From Erpobdella octoculata (taxonomy: Eukaryota > Annelida > Clitellata > Hirudinida > Erpobdellidae): DNA of 64,000 nucleotides. Position numbers and translations under genes: made by a program. Shown here in pieces: positions 24,900-38,400 of the stretch. The stretch spans positions 23,956,968 to 24,020,967 of the forward strand of contig OZ022245.1 in the NCBI GenBank assembly GCA_963978895.1, read 5' to 3'. The notes under the pieces were generated by a model. The model did not search any database. It was not told the DNA's origin and saw nothing but the letters and a program-made list of their open reading frames with translations. How positions within the stretch are numbered: the first letter of the stretch is position 1; every line of letters starts with the position of its first letter.

Positions 24900-27100
24900 C
24901 CTTCGTTAGATGAACACTTCGGCTAATTAAGGAAAAAAAGGTTTTTTGCTGCGATTTTCCATGAGGGTTTTTGCAAAAAAAAAGAATAAAAATTCTGTAT
25001 AACGTTTCTATGAAGTGCCTAATATCTCAGTGCTGCGAGCTGTTAGAACAAAATACCTAAACTGCTTCTGAAAGCTGAAAAATTGCTTGTAAACAAAAAA
25101 CTATTTTTCGTAAATCAAAGTCTCTTTTTCAAATTGTGATTATATTTTTGCTGTGGTCGCACGTTATAAAAAATCTTCGGCGAGAAAATTCAATTAAATC
25201 TAAAATAATAATATTTTTCGATACATTTTCATTTATATGAGAGTATCAAAAATTGTTTCCAAAACAGAGATTTTTGTATTTAAAAGAAATTCGATCCATT
25301 AATCTTATTATTTCTCTTTCCAACGAGGCAAGAATAGTTTTTCTATTCACAAGTCCAAACGCGCATAGATTATTTAAAAATAAAATTTTATTGTCAAACT
25401 TAACATACAATTCGTTTAAATATATTTAAATAATTTTTTTTCTCAAAACATTCAAATTACGTTTTAAAGAGAAAAAATGCACAATTAAATATTTTTGTCT
25501 TGAAAACATATACGTTTCAAATAAAAACCCTGAATTAAAAAGTAATCATCGCTTTACAATGGCTACTTGCGTTTGTAATTATTAATGCAGTACGTGGCTG
25601 AAGAAGAATTGAAAGCATAAACATTTGATCTATCACGTGAGCAGTGTAAAAAAATTTGATGTACGAATATGATGTTGAATATTAATGGTTGTTACGTGCT
25701 CGTGTTCATCCTCTGACGTTCATTTATCAAGAACTATTTCTTTATTAATCATACATAATAATTTATTTATTTTTTCTTATTAATCGTATATTTTATGTTA
25801 TTATTTTTGGTTTAATATAGCCGTTTTAGTGGAAATTTGTGTGTACAGACAAAAGATGTGTAATTTCATTGTTTTTATTGTAATCATTGTTGGAAGACAT
25901 TTTCAAATCAATCATAAAAATGCAAAATAGAGTCTCACGCCTATCATTATCATCACCACCACCATTACCACCCCCTCCACCACCACCCATCAACCACCTC
26001 CAACCCCACCATCATTGGTTTTTCTACTCAGCACTTATTTACATTTTACGTTGGCAATGACGACGGCTCCAGCGTGCACAAGCACTCCAGCACTGCCACC
26101 TGGAAACCATGGAGCTTCACGCCAGCACCATGGCAACACCAAAATGTCGACGAGTTGAGATCTACAACGTTATATACAAATTGCAATTTATAATAAAAAA
26201 AAAAATTAAACTTTGCTTTGTTTAATGGGCTCCGGTCTCAAATCTAGATGAGAGAGAAAGAAAAAGTTTATAAGATCAAATATATGCGGCGGTAAATACC
26301 TGCTTTTTTGAGTTTCAAAACACCTGGTGTTGGAAATTATAAAGTTAAATTTTTTTTTTATGGTTTCACATCAAGCCCGTTTTTAAGTAAGGTTAAATAT
26401 TATTTAAAAAATTTTATCAAAAAAAAATATTCAGAAATGGGAAAAAAAACTAATTTTCTACTAAAGGGTTTTTTTTTCAAAAATGGGCAGTTATGTAAAA
26501 AATTCATAAAACCAAGTAGAAAAACAACTCAGTGACCTAAGTTACATACTTGAGAAGTTTGCACTCTTTATAAGTTTTAATTTAAATGCAAACTGTTTGT
26601 GTGTTTTGCTGATTTACCTACAGAGGAGATGAATTAAAGTTTTTTTATAAATGAAACGATTTGTATGAATTAAATGATTTTATGAATGAAATGATTTTAT
26701 GAATGAATGTTTTTTGCGAAGGAACTTTGTGTCATTTCATGATAAAAAAATAAAAATACAAAAACGTTTAATAGAATAACTGCAAATTATTTTGGTAAGA
26801 TGTTTGCAATGAACTTAAATGACATGTACTATTTACAAAAAAATCATTTAAATAGGTAAAATATTTTCTGTAATTTAAAAATTTGCATGCCATCTGTAAA
26901 CAATTTTTTCGAACGCCTCAATAAATGGTCGGAGTTAAGGATTCCTGCATTAAATCCTGATAGATGCAAAATCTCACCCTTTGGAGAGGGAAAGTGATAG
27001 AGAGAAAGAAAAACACTGATATCTCCTCACTATGAAACATAAAAAACCTAGAAGAAGCAAACCAAGACAAATCTCAACCTGCAGCAGCAATGTTTTGACA
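24900..27100. other. AT-rich DNA without recognised gene
   Basis: Long A/T tracts. The only compositional islands are a CCACCACC-rich patch (25,945-26,010) and a GC-richer patch (26,050-26,160) with CACCATGGCAAC and CTGGAAACCATGG, words that recur near 28,610-28,640. No coding frame of weight. Confidence 0.5.
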
Positions 27101-27107
27101 ATGAAAT

Positions 27108-27180
27108 CTGCCTATATAAAAATGACTGTCTGTATGTCTGTTTCTAGCTAAAAAATATTCCAGGCCAACAGTGCTTATAC
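27108..27180 (+). mobile_element. Helitron-like 5' terminal fragment
   Basis: CTATATAAAAATGACTGTCTGTATGTCTGT resembles the family-1 5' end (TATATATAAAAATGAGTGTCTGTCTGTCTG at 43,651). The homology fades after about 40 bp and no 3' end is found nearby. Confidence 0.35.
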
Positions 27181-27639
27181 TATGTACGAAACCTCAGGTT
27201 GTTTAAGTTTGAATGTTTTTAGAAACAACTCAACTTCTTTGAAAACCATGGTAATACTTATTTCCTTGCAATCACTGTTCTCTACAACTAACTTTATAAG
27301 TTTGGAAGTTTTTTTTCAGATTCACTGAGGTATAATTTATCATGTTTCAAAATAGATACTATTATTTCGAGAAACAAATATGATTTGCTTGCCGATTTGA
27401 AATCATCTCAATAAATGTGTCTACATTTTTTATGTGAAATCTGAAATAAGACTTTTAAGAATTTGTTCACACATTTACCGGGCAGTCCAAAAACTATTCA
27501 TTTATTGGCAATATGTATGCGTTTTGTATGACAGATGAAACCGAGTCGGACAATTTTTTTCCAAATCATTTTCTATGAGATTCCTTTTAAACAAGAGATT
27601 ATGAAATCTACCTAAACGTAGATAATATTGTAAAAATGG

Positions 27640-28110
27640 CGTTCAAATATTTGCTGCATCTCTAAAATGTCCTTCGATAATTGCCAAAGTCCCAATCAAG
27701 CCAGCATCTACATGGCATAAAAGAGGTTCAGATTTATATTGGCAGTTATGATAAGCCAGTATGCTTAAATATTTGAAACACTTTGTTTTAAACCAAGAAG
27801 CAATTTGCTCTTTAGAATTACTTAATAAAAGTGTTTCGCCTACATCAAGATATTCAAGTGGCGACAGAAGTATCGGCATTTTGTCAACATAGTCGTTGCA
27901 TAGTCAACTAAATTTCTTTAACAACATAGTTTTCAGTTTTACCATGTCGAGTTCGGGAATTTTGATACAACGTTACATAAATGCACAAATGGGAAAACAT
28001 TAATTTGGCGGCAGTCTGCTTCGATAAGGACTAGTTCTTTAATGTTAACAACTTTAATTTTTCAAGATCAACATGACGTATATTATAACTAATGATAATG
28101 AGCTTATCCT
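27640..28110 (-). pseudogene. Relic of a second, diverged LRR gene (ZYG11-like layout)
   Basis: Minus-strand frames read, in order, ISYNIRHVDLEKLKLLTLKN, a stop, SLSKQTAAKLMFSHL, a frameshift near 27,961, IPELDMVKLKTMLLKKFS, a stop, then an open 78-codon run with SPLEYLDVGET, CFKYLSIL and HVDAGLIGTLAIIEGHF. LEYLDV followed about 25 residues later by FKYL and then a helical segment mirrors LVYLDIS - FKYLGL - LITIDGIIASL in the tandem LRR gene. Two stops and one frameshift make it a pseudogene, unless small introns are present. It is far more diverged than the tandem copies. Confidence 0.45.
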
Positions 28111-28214
28111 CATCGCAGTGTTCATCATTTTATTTTTATTGGAGCGTTTCAGATAATTTTTTGTTCACTGGTAATTTGCTGCTACAAACCTTGAAGTCAT
28201 CCAGAACAGGTTTA

Positions 28215-28403
28215 AAAGGATGAGACCACTATAACTATCAGCATCATCAAAATCATCATAATAATATTATAATAAGGATCAAGATTATTATCGTGCCATT
28301 AACATTATCATCGTCTCGTTATCATTATCATCCCAATAATCACCATTATCCGTTTTTGTCACTATCATCGCCATCGCCTTTGTCATCGTCATCGTCGTCG
28401 TCG

Positions 28404-28491
<88 letters not shown>

Positions 28492-28502
28492 TATCGTCAT
28501 CG

Positions 28503-28534
<32 letters not shown>

Positions 28535-28557
28535 GTCATCGTCATCATTATCATCAT
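28215..28557. repeat. CAT/CGT-rich triplet and hexamer array
   Basis: Loose ATCATT repeats lead into (CGT)n, then near-perfect (CATCGT)n at 28,407-28,505, then (CAT)n. Poly-Asp, poly-Ser and Met/Thr frames are artefacts. Confidence 0.95.
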
Positions 28558-28604
28558 TTATGTTACGCGGTCGTTCTAAGTCGAGCAGACACTTCATGCC
28601 TTTT

Positions 28605-28690
28605 CGGTCCTGCCACCATGGCAACGTACCTGGAAACCACGTGACATTATTATGACCTTCTTATTGGTGTTGTTAAGCACGTGACACGGA
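28605..28690. promoter_or_regulatory. Promoter-like cluster: two CACGTGAC E-boxes, inverted CCAAT, X-box-like site
   Basis: CACGTGAC occurs at 28,638-28,645 and again at 28,678-28,685, exactly 40 bp apart. ATTGG (inverted CCAAT) lies between them and CACCATGGCAAC (RFX X-box-like) just upstream. Such spacing is seen in USF/TFE-type promoters. No gene was identified on either side, so function is conjectural. Confidence 0.35.
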
Positions 28691-28852
28691 CGGATGAACT
28701 TTAAACATCTACAAGCCACGCTTCGATGGTTTCATGTTCACGCGGCAAGCACTTGCAGTGCTCTATTTTCTCCATCGGTTATTGGTGCCCATTTGAAGAA
28801 TTTACCTATATTAATAATAATATAGATTTTGAGACCAGAACTCAAAATGGCC

Positions 28853-28981
<129 letters not shown>

Positions 28982-29099
28982 TATAATGCAGTTTTATTTC
29001 CATAACTGCGTGTATGCAATATGTGCTTCTCGGGCTGGAAGTTGCACATTTTCAGTAAGCAAGAAAGTTTTTTTTTATCATTTTGCTGTATTTAGCAAT

Positions 29100-29305
29100 T
29101 TCTATGGTTCTGACTTCCCCCCCCCCCGCACATCAGGTTAAAATGAAAAGTAGGTTTCGAAATTTTTTTGAAAAGTGGCTCCGACTACCTCCCATCCGCC
29201 CCCCCGGTCATCAGGTTTTTTTGAAAGCAAGATGTTAAAGAGGTCATGTAGGAGGCGCAGATTTTGTGTTTTGTCCCCGGCGCCGAAGACCATTGCTACG
29301 CATCT
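29100..29305. mobile_element. Degenerate relative of the 47.6-kb hAT-like MITE
   Basis: It shares, in order, CTCCGACTACC-CCC, GGTCATCAGGTTTTTTT, a GGGGCGC/GGAGGCGCA stretch, TCCCCGG and a terminal TGCTACGCATCTG with the element at 47,643-47,920. Left end not recognisable. Confidence 0.35.
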
Positions 29306-30111
29306 GCGAAGCTTACTGGCATCTTATTGGCAACTTAACGGCAACGGGCTAAAAAATTTTAAGCAATTTCCTATCTCCTAGGTTCTTAATTTGGCAGGTA
29401 GTATAAAAGTGTTTCGCTAGTTTATGGCTCCCTCTTTGTACTTTCTGTAGGATTGATCTACGGCTTTGACAAATGAATACCTCCACATCTGTTGAGACTC
29501 TGGTTTTTCCCGTTGATCTATGACTTGTCAGATGTGCTTCTCTTCTTGATCGAACACGTGGGTAGGCGGGCGGTTGTTAATCAGTTCAATCGCAGATCCG
29601 TGCTAGCTTCCGGTTGTAACATTTTTCATCTCGCGTTGTTAGTTAGGGATGGAAGATTCAAACAAAAATATAAGAAATTTTAACAGTTATTTTGAATAAA
29701 AAAAATTAACGACAACTGCTGGTTGAAATAATAAACAATTTAAACTTGAAAATCGTTTTAAACTAAAACGAGGTATTAGTTAATATTTCTATGACAAGAT
29801 GGAACTGCTAACATAATAACAAGCAAGTCTTATTTAAATTATAACTATATGATTACTATTCCAAAAAAAAGTACAAATCTAATCTTAATGTTATTATTTC
29901 TGCTCGTATTGAACTGAATAATATAGGAATCTAGAAGCTACAGTCATACAAATGGGAAACCGAGTGAATCTGCTCCATGCTGATCCACGTGCTTCTATCA
30001 CATTGAGCTGTGATGTAAGAGATCGATTGCTATCGGTTGGCCCGATGCCAAGTAACTGTGTAAATATTTACAGCCGGGGGGTTGTTCCTAAACATTCAGG
30101 CAAAAAAGCAC

Positions 30112-30112
<1 letters not shown>
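29306..30112. other. No gene recognised
   Basis: Mixed-composition sequence. A 54-codon non-satellite stretch (MGNRVNLLHADPRASITLS, 29,952-30,113) runs into (TA)n and could be an exon fragment, but nothing supports it further. Confidence 0.35.

Positions 30113-30192
<80 letters not shown>
30113..30192. repeat. (TA)n, 80 bp
   Basis: TA run with no visible Helitron end on either side, unlike most others here. Confidence 0.95.
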
Positions 30193-30193
<1 letters not shown>

Positions 30194-31350
30194 TAAATAT
30201 ATATAAAAGATGCTTATTTGAAACAAAATTCACTTTTTATTTGAGCACGTGACCTACCAAGAGGTATAAAAACAGATCGGAGTGAACTTTATGGAGTTAT
30301 TCCTGCTATCGTCATCATGACCGACTGTCATCTTATCGCGTTCGACATCTTTTTGTTCCCTTTCTTTTCTTTTTTTCCATATTCTGCTCGGTTGGTACTT
30401 TCTGGTGGAAGTGTGAAGCATCGAGAGTAGGTGGAAGATGGGAAGAAAGAAAAAATTACTCAATAATTATCTTTTTTTTGTTTGCTTACGAAATATTTAA
30501 TTATTTAATTATCTATTTATTTAGTTTTTAGTTTTTTTTTTTATAAATTATGATATGCTGATAAGAACCAATCGAGATTAAAAAAAATTAAAACTATAAA
30601 ACAAAAGTTTTTTTTTTAATTAAAAAATTCCACGTTTTATTGTACGGATTGCTTTATAAAATAGTTATTTGTATATTTAAAACGATTTGAAACCTAATTT
30701 TGTAAATTTTTCAAAACTTTATTAGTGTTTACATCTAATAACAAGCAATTAGGTATTATTATATTAAAGCATTTGTTTTCTTTGCTGATTTTTACTTTTC
30801 GAGAACGTGATCATAGCTACTGATCGAAATACTTCAGTGGAAGATCTTAAGATGTTCTCCAGTTTGTGTACTGCAGTTATATGCACGACGTGAGATGGAC
30901 AGAATAAAAGTACAAAGTTTACGGCAGTACAATCTCTGGTCGGTACTTAACTGAAAGTAGCCATGTAAATTGAAACTTCCAGTTTATTCAACCAGGCCGT
31001 CAAAATGATTTTAAATAACTTCATTACAGTCACGACCAGCGTCACATTGGAGTAGTTTAATTATTTTTTCGACATTTCAAGTAGTTTTTAAATTTTTTTT
31101 TCGTTTTAAAATAATTAAAGAAATAGGTTTATTTCGAAAGTTAAATTTGTACCTAAGTTTTAAGAAAATAAGCAAGTCATTGACTCTGTGACATCTTATA
31201 TTATAAAGGTGGCTGAGACCCCTTAAAATGTTTTGGTTACGGGGCACTGCACGGCTGAGGTGCACAAACACCTAGCGGGTGAGGTAATTCAAGCGGAAAT
31301 TGATTTTTTGTCAACCGTCAAAAGGGTGTGACACGTAAAAAAATGAACTC
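30193..31350. other. AT-rich DNA, nothing recognised
   Basis: Contains one further CACGTGACC E-box (30,246) and poly-A/T tracts. No coding or mobile-element signal seen. Confidence 0.5.
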
Positions 31351-31646
31351 AGTCACCCATTCACTCACTCACTCACTCACTCACTCACTCACTCACTCAC
31401 TCACTCACTCACTCACTCACTCACTCACTCACTCACTCACTCACTCACTCACTCACTCACTCACTCACTCACTCACTCACTCACTCACTCACTCACTCAC
31501 TCACTCACTCACTCACTCACTCACTCACTCACTCACTCACTCACTCACTCACTCACTCACTCACTCACTCACTCATTCACTCACTCACTCACTCACTCAC
31601 TCACTCACTCACTCACTCACTCACTCACTCACTCACTCACTCACTC
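31351..31646. repeat. (TCAC)n array, about 296 bp
   Basis: About 74 near-perfect TCAC tetramers with one ATTC variant. Its complement (GTGA)n is the unit of the degenerate array at 58,856. Confidence 0.97.
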
Positions 31647-31857
31647 AAAATGCATCTCTTTTATAAAATAACCTGTCATGTTGTCTTATGAAAAGTGAGT
31701 TACAAATATTTACATTCACACGCACATGGACATCATTTTGTAAATATTCCGCATTGTACCAAGTTGACGGACAGTTCAATTTAGCTGCTGACAAATATCA
31801 GAAGTTGTGAGCGTGTCAGCTCTGACGCCGTTCTTCAAAAACGTGATTTTAAAACAT

Positions 31858-31990
31858 TACAAAACTTTCTGTGGTGCCGCCCGGGGAAATAATCTCTCAG
31901 AAACTTTTTGTGGTACAGTCCGGGGAAATAATCTCTCAGGAACCTTTTTCGGTACAGCCTGAGGAAATAATCTTTCAAAAACTTTTTGTA
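31858..31990. repeat. 39-bp minisatellite, about three units
   Basis: Units share GGGGAAATAATCTCTCAG then AACTTTTTGTGGTACAGTC. The 39-bp period is 13 codons and the minus strand is open in two frames across it (RLFPR.VPQKV pattern), probably by chance. Confidence 0.7.
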
Positions 31991-31999
31991 ATTTACTTT

Positions 32000-34900
32000 C
32001 ACACCGACCAACAATACAAAAATCCCAACCCGATGGCAAAGCAATTTCTAGCAGAGCGAAAGCATTAGCAATCGAAGGCCATAGAAGTTCGCACATTTTC
32101 TGAAACAAATAACGAACGACAGTCTTGTGAAGAAGAGAACCATTATGTCACGCCTCCTACTGGCAATTAACATGTTATGAAGTACTAGACAGTAAAAAAT
32201 GAGTCGAAGGACCAAGAATTGTGTCGGTGAAGAATATTTAATCACTCGCAAAAGTCATTTTGTCGCTGATGTTTTTGAGATGAAAAAAATCTACTTCGTG
32301 GATGCAATTCTAGGAAGAGCTTTGATATTTTTATATTTCATGAAACATGAAATATTCATGAAGAAACGTCTTGAAATTTTCAGATTTAAAAGAAATTTCT
32401 TTAAACAAAACCGTGAAATTGTGAATAAATATTTTGTATAAAAAAAGCCAAGCTGACAAAACATTGTAAATCAAATGCAGTCGCGGCCGAGATAATGGGG
32501 ATTGTGAATAAACTCCGCTGTGGTAAAGAATCTCTTATGGATGGCCTCTACTAGTATTTTGTTTCGCTGCGTTGAAAGGGACGGGTGGCCTCCATAAATA
32601 AATTTGCTTTTGTAGCTCCTGCGCTAACCCGATCTTTGTTCCTGGTTGTATTGGAGCCGGGGAGTCTCTGACCTGCAAGAATTAGTATTGCGTGGACGCG
32701 TGTGTGACGTGATATGTGTTTCTAATGCATAAACATGTTGTAAAATAAACAAATAAATAAAATAAATAAATAAATCTATTAATTTACAGAAAAAATTAAG
32801 GAAATAAATAAATAAATGTTTTAATTTACACAAAAATTAAAGAATTTGCTTATGTTGAAAAACAATTTGTTTGTTTTAAATGTCAATGTTCTCCGGCGAC
32901 TAGGAGTTATTTTAAATTGCAAGTTTCATTCAACATGGAAAAAAATTGATTTAAAAGTCTAAGTAATCTATGTTTTAACAATGATAACAATAATAGATTT
33001 TTTTTGGTTTAAAAAATATTTTTTTAAATATTTTAAATTGAAAAAAAACAAAGTTTTGTTTCCACGTTATTTCATAAAGAAACTTCAACCAGTAAAGATG
33101 ACGAAGCTAATAATACCGTTGCGAACGACATTTAATTGTGTCATCAGAGACTTTTGAACAACAAAAATAGATAAAAATTAAGTTTATTAATAAAATGTGT
33201 TAAAAATTATTTTAAAACAAAACAAAAATTTGAAAAAAAATAAATAAAAACAATATTCATTAAATTTAAAATAGTTAATAAAAATCAAATGAAAAACACT
33301 TCAAAAATATACATCTTCGATTGCTGAAAACTATTCTTCTACTCTGCAAGATTCAAATCTGTTTGATTCAATCCATGCGTCTCATCAGAAAAATGAAATT
33401 GACTTTTCTGATGATATTCAGAACTGTTAGACTCTATTCTGGGAACTATCCAATATTATTTCAACTTTTCAAGGAATTTTACTTTTCCAGTTTTGCTACG
33501 TTTTGCTACGTGTATAACTTTAAATTAAAACGTTGATGCTTACCAGTGGGCTGTTAAAGATGTATGTAATAACAAAAATGATAGTTGATTGCGAAGAAAT
33601 ACCGTTTCTGCATATTATTTTTTTTTACATTTTTTGCAAAAAATAGGAGAACAACTTTAAAATTGTGTTTTTCCTGCTTGAGAAAGAGAAAAGACAAAGA
33701 ACGCAATTTCAAAGTTGTAAAGCAGAAAAAGTGCAAAGTTTATGTTGTGAGAAAAGTACGCCTGTGTCAGCTTATTTCTAATCATTTCGAAGTGTGCGCT
33801 AGAGAAATACCGGGAAGAAGAAAAAAAACTTAAGATTTCTGTCTCACTCGCTTCCTGTATTTGAGAAAGTATCAGGATTATTTAGGGAGTGGTCTGAAGT
33901 GAGCATTCATCTATCAGCTTGTGTAATTATCAGCTTCCTTCTTCGGATTGAACAATTTTCGGAATTATTCGTACATGAATTTCAGTTTCTACTGAGTGAA
34001 ATGCGAACCTTCTTGGTTCTTTTTCACGAAAATGATGAATAATAAATTTAAAAAAACATCAAAATGCAATGTATAATAAACACATTATGATTAAAAACCT
34101 GACAGGTTATTCGCCTTTAAATTCAAAACGTATGTATGAATCAACGTTTTCATTTTTTCTGAGAACTGTTCATTCTATGACTTGCTATACAAACTTTAAA
34201 GAGCAGTTTTTTTAAATATATTACTTTAAACAACAATATTGTGTTGTCTGAAGAAGGATTTTAGAATGTATTTATTATTTTCTAAAAATTGCAGAAAAGA
34301 TGCTCAAATATAACTACGTGCTTCAATTTCACTCAATAAGAATATTTATAGAATTTCCATCGAAAGAATTAAAAGAAGTAATAGGAGAATAAATAAACAA
34401 GACCTGAAGACAAATTTACTAAAGGAAATTTTAGTTTTTAAAGTTTTTTGAAAATGAAATTAAAAATTATTTTTCACAATTAAGACAAATTTGATAAACT
34501 AGCTATTGAAAAAGTTTTAATTTATAATAGTTTAAAAAAAAGAAAAAATATTTTTTATTTTTGAAAATTCCATTTTTCTCTTCAAAATGTTGGCAAACTA
34601 TTGAGAGCTGATTTAGATTTATGAGATACACGAGATTCAATCGCGTCTAAATTTAGAATTAGCACCTAATGTGCGACCTTGGAGATTTTCAAAGATGCCA
34701 ACTAAAAATCGTGCCCCGATTGTTTTATTAACAATGTCTTTAACCTTTACGGCGGTACTAAATCGCATTATCTCAAGTTAACTGTTTGGGCAATAAATTG
34801 TTTTCGGCATTAAAAGGAAACTGGGTTGGCACAATACTGATTTGTGTCTCTAAAATATTGAAGAAAAATGGCTAACCTATGCTGTGTTTCAAAGTTTATT

Positions 34901-35200
34901 GATTATTTTGCAAAAATTCTTTTTGAAATGCAAAATGCGCCACGTGATGTTTTGATTTTTCTAAACAGTTCAGAAATTATTAGATACTCAAGAGAATTGG
35001 CACATACAAAAAAGAAAATGCTAATAAATTACTGAATAACCGTTAAAGCTGGTACATTCCTAGATTCGTCGACTTCTAAGCTCGGATAACCGATTTGAGA
35101 TCATTTCCAGGACAAATTTCTCACCGCCCACACAACTCCCTTGAATAAAAAGTTCACTCTTACGGCTCAAGTTAACTCAATCTTTCAACCAGCTGTGATG
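32000..35200. other. AT-rich DNA without recognised gene
   Basis: Long A/T tracts and (AAATA)n at 32,745-32,815. A 'TCTGATGA' near 33,405 lacks the rest of a hammerhead. Several 60-80-codon frames have no recognisable features. Confidence 0.5.
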
Positions 35201-35379
35201 TGTTGTGATGTTTATTTGTTCAGAAATCAGGTATCGATTTACAGAATGTAACTAGATTTAGAATTATAAATAACTAGAAAGTAAAACATTAACTAATTTA
35301 TATCTCTTGTAACCGGAACGTTACCTTTTGGGAAATAGGTTATCGATATTAATTTATATACATATATATATATATATAT

Positions 35380-35427
<48 letters not shown>

Positions 35428-35455
35428 ATATATATATACATATATATATATAACA
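35201..35455 (-). repeat. 3' LTR of the gypsy element
   Basis: 255 bp, TGTT...AACA on the minus strand. About a third of the LTR is a (TA)n/(CA)n tract (35,358-35,453), differing in length and interruptions from the other LTR. Confidence 0.92.
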
Positions 35456-35468
35456 CCTCCCTCCTAAG

Positions 35469-38400
35469 CTAGACACCGCTGGTGTATGACTTGCTTTGGT
35501 GATTTATTACAAGTCGAGATGGAGCGTGTCGTTGTCTATCAGATCGCCTCAGTTGTAATGATGACGGCGAATGTGGTATTACTGATTCTGAGTTTTCAGT
35601 AGAAGGGAATGGCGTTGCTGCAAAGTCTTGTGTCGGCTGTTCTGGCTGGTGTTCGGTGCCTAGCTGAAAACGAACAGATTTTTTAAAACGGTCTGAATCC
35701 TGACCTTTCAGAATGCCTCTCTTTGTGTTAATGTTCTTTTCCACCGTTTGACCAGGTTCGGCAGTTGTGGCATTTTCTCCTTGTCTTGTATTCTGATAAG
35801 GTAAGTCAAATGTTTCGAGTAGTGTTGTTGTAAACTTCGATTCTTGACGTGGGCGTAACTGGTTGATGTGGCGCTTCCAGACCATTCCTTTTACGATAGT
35901 ATCGTACAGAACTCTTCCCCTTCTACGGACAATCTGTCCAGGTATCCACGTCACAGGTCCCGGTCGATAAACGCGAACGAACACCAATTCACCGTTTTGG
36001 AACTGTCGAGGTCGTGCCCCATGATGGCGGTTGAACTGTTTTTCCATGTCATTTGATCGAGGTGTTGAATGTTCGATGTTTTTCGGATGTAATTCGCTTA
36101 AGACCGAACGTAATTGCCTGCCTAGGAAATTTTCTGCTGGAGAAAGACCGTTCGGCGATGAAGCGCAGGGAGTGGTTCTGTAGCTGAATAAAAATGTTTG
36201 AAGAGATTCTTTGTAAGTTCCGTCATTTCTTAATTTAATCAAAGCTCTTTTGAAAGTGTCTAAAAATCGTTCGGCCTGGCCATTGGATTGTGGGTGAAAT
36301 GGTGGTGATCTCACGTGTTTGATCGCGTTTTCTGCACAGTATTCCTGAAAAACAGTTGAAGTGAATTGTGTGCCGTTGTCACTGACAATTGTTTCAGGCA
36401 ATCCAAATTGTGCAAAGATCCGCTGGAGTGCATTTATCGTGTTGGATGTGGTGCTGTTTGCCATCTCTATTATTTCTGGCCATTTTGAGAATGCATCTAC
36501 TACTACGAGATACATTTTTCCATGGAGCGGTCCAGCATAATCGATGTGAATTCGACTCCAGGGTTTGGTTTCTTTTGGCCATGAACATAAAGTGTGTTTT
36601 ATGGGTGATTTAGCTGCTTGTTGGCATGAAGAACAGCTGCGTGTCCAGTTTTCTATGTCTTTATCAATGCCGCTCCAATAAACGTGTTCTTGGGCAATTA
36701 TCTTCATTCGAGTAATACCCGGGTGGCCTTTGTGAAGCATTTGAAGTACTCGTTCTAGCAAAACCTGAGGGATAATTATTCGAGAACCAAAGAATAAACA
36801 GTCTTCATGTATCGTTATTTCTTTTTTTAAGAGTTCGAGTTTGCTGGTTTTCAGTGCTTTGTTTTCGTTCCACCTTCCTGTTTTGACATATTGGAGAAGG
36901 GGATTTAACTCATTGTCTGTTTTTGTTGCGTCACAGATTTCTTTATTTGAGACTGGAAGTTGTTTGACGGCATTGATATACAAGGAGTTTATATCTTGAT
37001 TGATAGTTGCTATCAATGTGTCTTCTTCTGATGTTTTATGTGGACCTATAAGGCGCGAAAGTGTGTCAGCTTGTCCAAAGGACGTGGTTCTGCAGTATTC
37101 AATTTTGAAATCATAAGCAAGCAGTGTTAGAGCCCAGCGTTGGAGTCTGTTTGCTGTATATGATGGTATGCCTTTTTTATTGCCAAAAATAGCAAGCAGA
37201 GGTTGATGGTCGGTTAATAGAGTAAAATGGCGTCCATAAATATAACGGTGAAACTTTCTGACCGCGAAAACTAGTGCTAGACCTTCTTTTTCTATTTGCC
37301 CATATTTCTTTTCTGCTGGAGTGAGAGCTCTACTAGCGTGTGCAATTGCCTTTTCTGTTCCATCACTATATCTGTGCGATATCACTGCTCCAATGCCGTA
37401 TTCTGATGCGTCGGCTGCAACTATAATTGGTTGGTTGGGGTTGTAATGGGTTAACAGAAGGTCGGATAATAAAATTTTTTTAGTTTCGTCAAATGCCCAT
37501 TGACAGCTTTCAGACCACTGGAACACAGTGTCTTTTTTTAAAAGGGCGTCTAGTGGTGCTCTTAGATTTCTCATGCGTGGTACAAATGAGCTGTAATAGC
37601 TGATCAGTCCAAGAAAAGTACGGACCTGTCCAACATCTCTGGGTGGAGGCATATGAATTATTGCATCGATTTTTTTGGGGTCGGGACGACGGCCTGCAGC
37701 TGATATTACATTTCCCAAGTACGTGATTTCCGTCATTAACAAGTGGCATTTTTCAATTCTAATCCGGAAGCCATAATTTAAAATTCGGTCAAATAAAGCC
37801 TCTAAGTTCGTGTTGTGTTCTTCTAATGTCCGTCCCGTGACGATGACATCATCTAAATAGGCGGCAACGCCTTCTAGACCAGTAATCATAGTGTCTATGA
37901 TTTGTTGAAAAATACCTGGTGCTGATTTCACACCAAATGGTAGACGGTTATAACGAAACAAACCTTTATGAGTGTTGATTGTTAAGAGCTCTTTACATTC
38001 TTCCGTCACTTCTACTTGATGGTATGCTTCTGCAAAATCTATTTGGGAGAAAACTGTCCCTCCATTTAATTTTGTGAAAACGTCATCCATGGTAGGTAAT
38101 GGGTGTCTATGGAGCATCAGTGAGTCATTTAAGCCCGTTGAAAAATCTGCACAAAGTCGGATGGAGCCGTTTGCTTTACGGACAGCAATTATGGGTGCTG
38201 CCCACTGAGAGTGATCCACGGGAGAGATTATTCCTTCTTTTAGTAACCGGTTAATTTCGCTATTCAATTGCTCTAAAGCGGCATGAGGAACAGGGCGTTT
38301 CTTTCTCATTATGGGTTGTGCGCCAGGTTTAAGCTGTAAGGAAGCTGAAACTTTTGTGCACAGTCCTAGTTCCTGTCGGAACACATCAGCGTATTTGTGT

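Noticed and set aside
31340..31650. CRISPR-like array
   Set aside because: No alternation of conserved repeat and unique spacer; this is eukaryotic microsatellite DNA.
31328..31666. (SLTH)n protein; likewise Ser/Leu/Arg-rich frames at 58.8-59.3 kb
   Set aside because: TCAC/GTGA satellite translation.
33400..33440. Second hammerhead (TCTGATGA)
   Set aside because: No GAAA box, stem II or GTC at the right distance.
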